DNA from: Phycisphaeraceae bacterium
Lineage (GTDB): Bacteria; Planctomycetota; Phycisphaerae; Phycisphaerales; Phycisphaeraceae
Reading direction: 5' to 3'
Assembly: GCA_007119405.1 (NCBI GenBank)
Contig: SKPT01000530.1
Span: 1-5,034, forward strand
Length of the DNA stretch: 5,034 nt
Shown piece by piece: positions 4,921-5,034 of this stretch (position 1 is the first letter of the stretch; the number at the start of each line of letters is the position of its first letter). The notes under the pieces are model-generated. The model did no database searches. It was given only the letters and a program-made list of their open reading frames with translations, and was not told the origin of the DNA. A program made the translations under genes and the position numbers.

Positions 4921-5034
4921 CGAGATCGACGGCCGGGCCCGGTGCACGGGTCGGCCCGCGAACCGGGTCAGGCCTTGACCGGAGCAGCCCTAAGTGGCGT
5001 CGTCCCGGTGCCGCCGGTGTCCTGGCCGTCGATC
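4921..5034 (+). ncRNA. ffs: Small signal recognition particle RNA (4.5S-like), possibly cut at the window edge
   Basis: This RNA would form the SRP with Ffh for co-translational membrane targeting. The domain IV signature is visible: GGTCAGG (4966-4972) on the 5' side and GGAGCAGCC (4981-4989) on the 3' side, the same spacing as in E. coli 4.5S RNA. It is followed by CTAAG and a CGGTGCCGCCGG stretch like the 3' arm of known SRP RNAs. The closing stem is strong: 4924-4934 is the exact reverse complement of 5024-5034, and it extends by GGG/CCT (4935-4937 with 5021-5023, one G-T pair). The total of about 114 nt matches the small bacterial class without an Alu domain. The apical loop is unusual: in place of CC-GGAA-GG it has CC-TTGACC-GG, without a GNRA tetraloop. 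The ends are estimates, and a few bases may lie beyond the window. Confidence 0.82.

Overview
The window is GC-rich bacterial DNA with five convincing protein genes, one structural RNA gene and repeat-laden gaps. I infer a planctomycete or a relative with similar genome habits. The reasons are the high GC content, the YacL-type PIN/TRAM membrane protein, and several dyad repeats of kinds I recall from GC-rich environmental genomes (AATGCAG heptamers, CACGAATGAACAC-type 10-mers, GTAGGGTGGG arms). This assignment is tentative, because no 16S or other phylogenetic marker is present.

Layout. On the + strand lie a KDPG/KHG aldolase (74-745), a nitrilase-superfamily hydrolase (935-1825) and a GNAT acetyltransferase (2022-2714). 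On the - strand, convergent with these, lie a PIN/TRAM integral-membrane protein of the YacL type (start 4623, stop 3391) and, 77 bp downstream of it, a small acidic protein I do not recognise (start 3313, stop 3023). At the right edge, on the + strand and divergent from the PIN/TRAM gene, is a small signal recognition particle RNA (about 4921-5034). It is recognised by its domain IV sequence and by a long closing stem that reaches the last base of the window.

How the genes relate. The aldolase belongs to sugar-acid/Entner-Doudoroff carbon metabolism and has no obvious link to its neighbours. The nitrilase and the GNAT protein resemble the two halves of the fused GNAT-nitrilase proteins typified by Bacillus YhcX. 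Here they are separate genes in the opposite order, with a repeat element between them, so they probably act together. The PIN/TRAM gene and the small gene probably form one transcription unit. A candidate promoter for it and a candidate promoter for the SRP RNA point away from each other across the 4624-4920 gap.

Repeats. Every larger gap holds a different inverted-repeat element: 742-906 (28-nt arms, one mismatch), 1830-2010 (six AATGCAG heptamers facing four inverted ones), 2735-2879 (GTAGGGTGGG dyad), 2885-2976 (four alternating CACTGACAAG units making strong hairpins) and 4763-4841 (three hairpins). Some share sequence modules or hairpin geometry. These elements and the split GNAT-nitrilase pair are the most interesting content. 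I saw no CRISPR array, transposase, phage gene or toxin-antitoxin or defence cassette.
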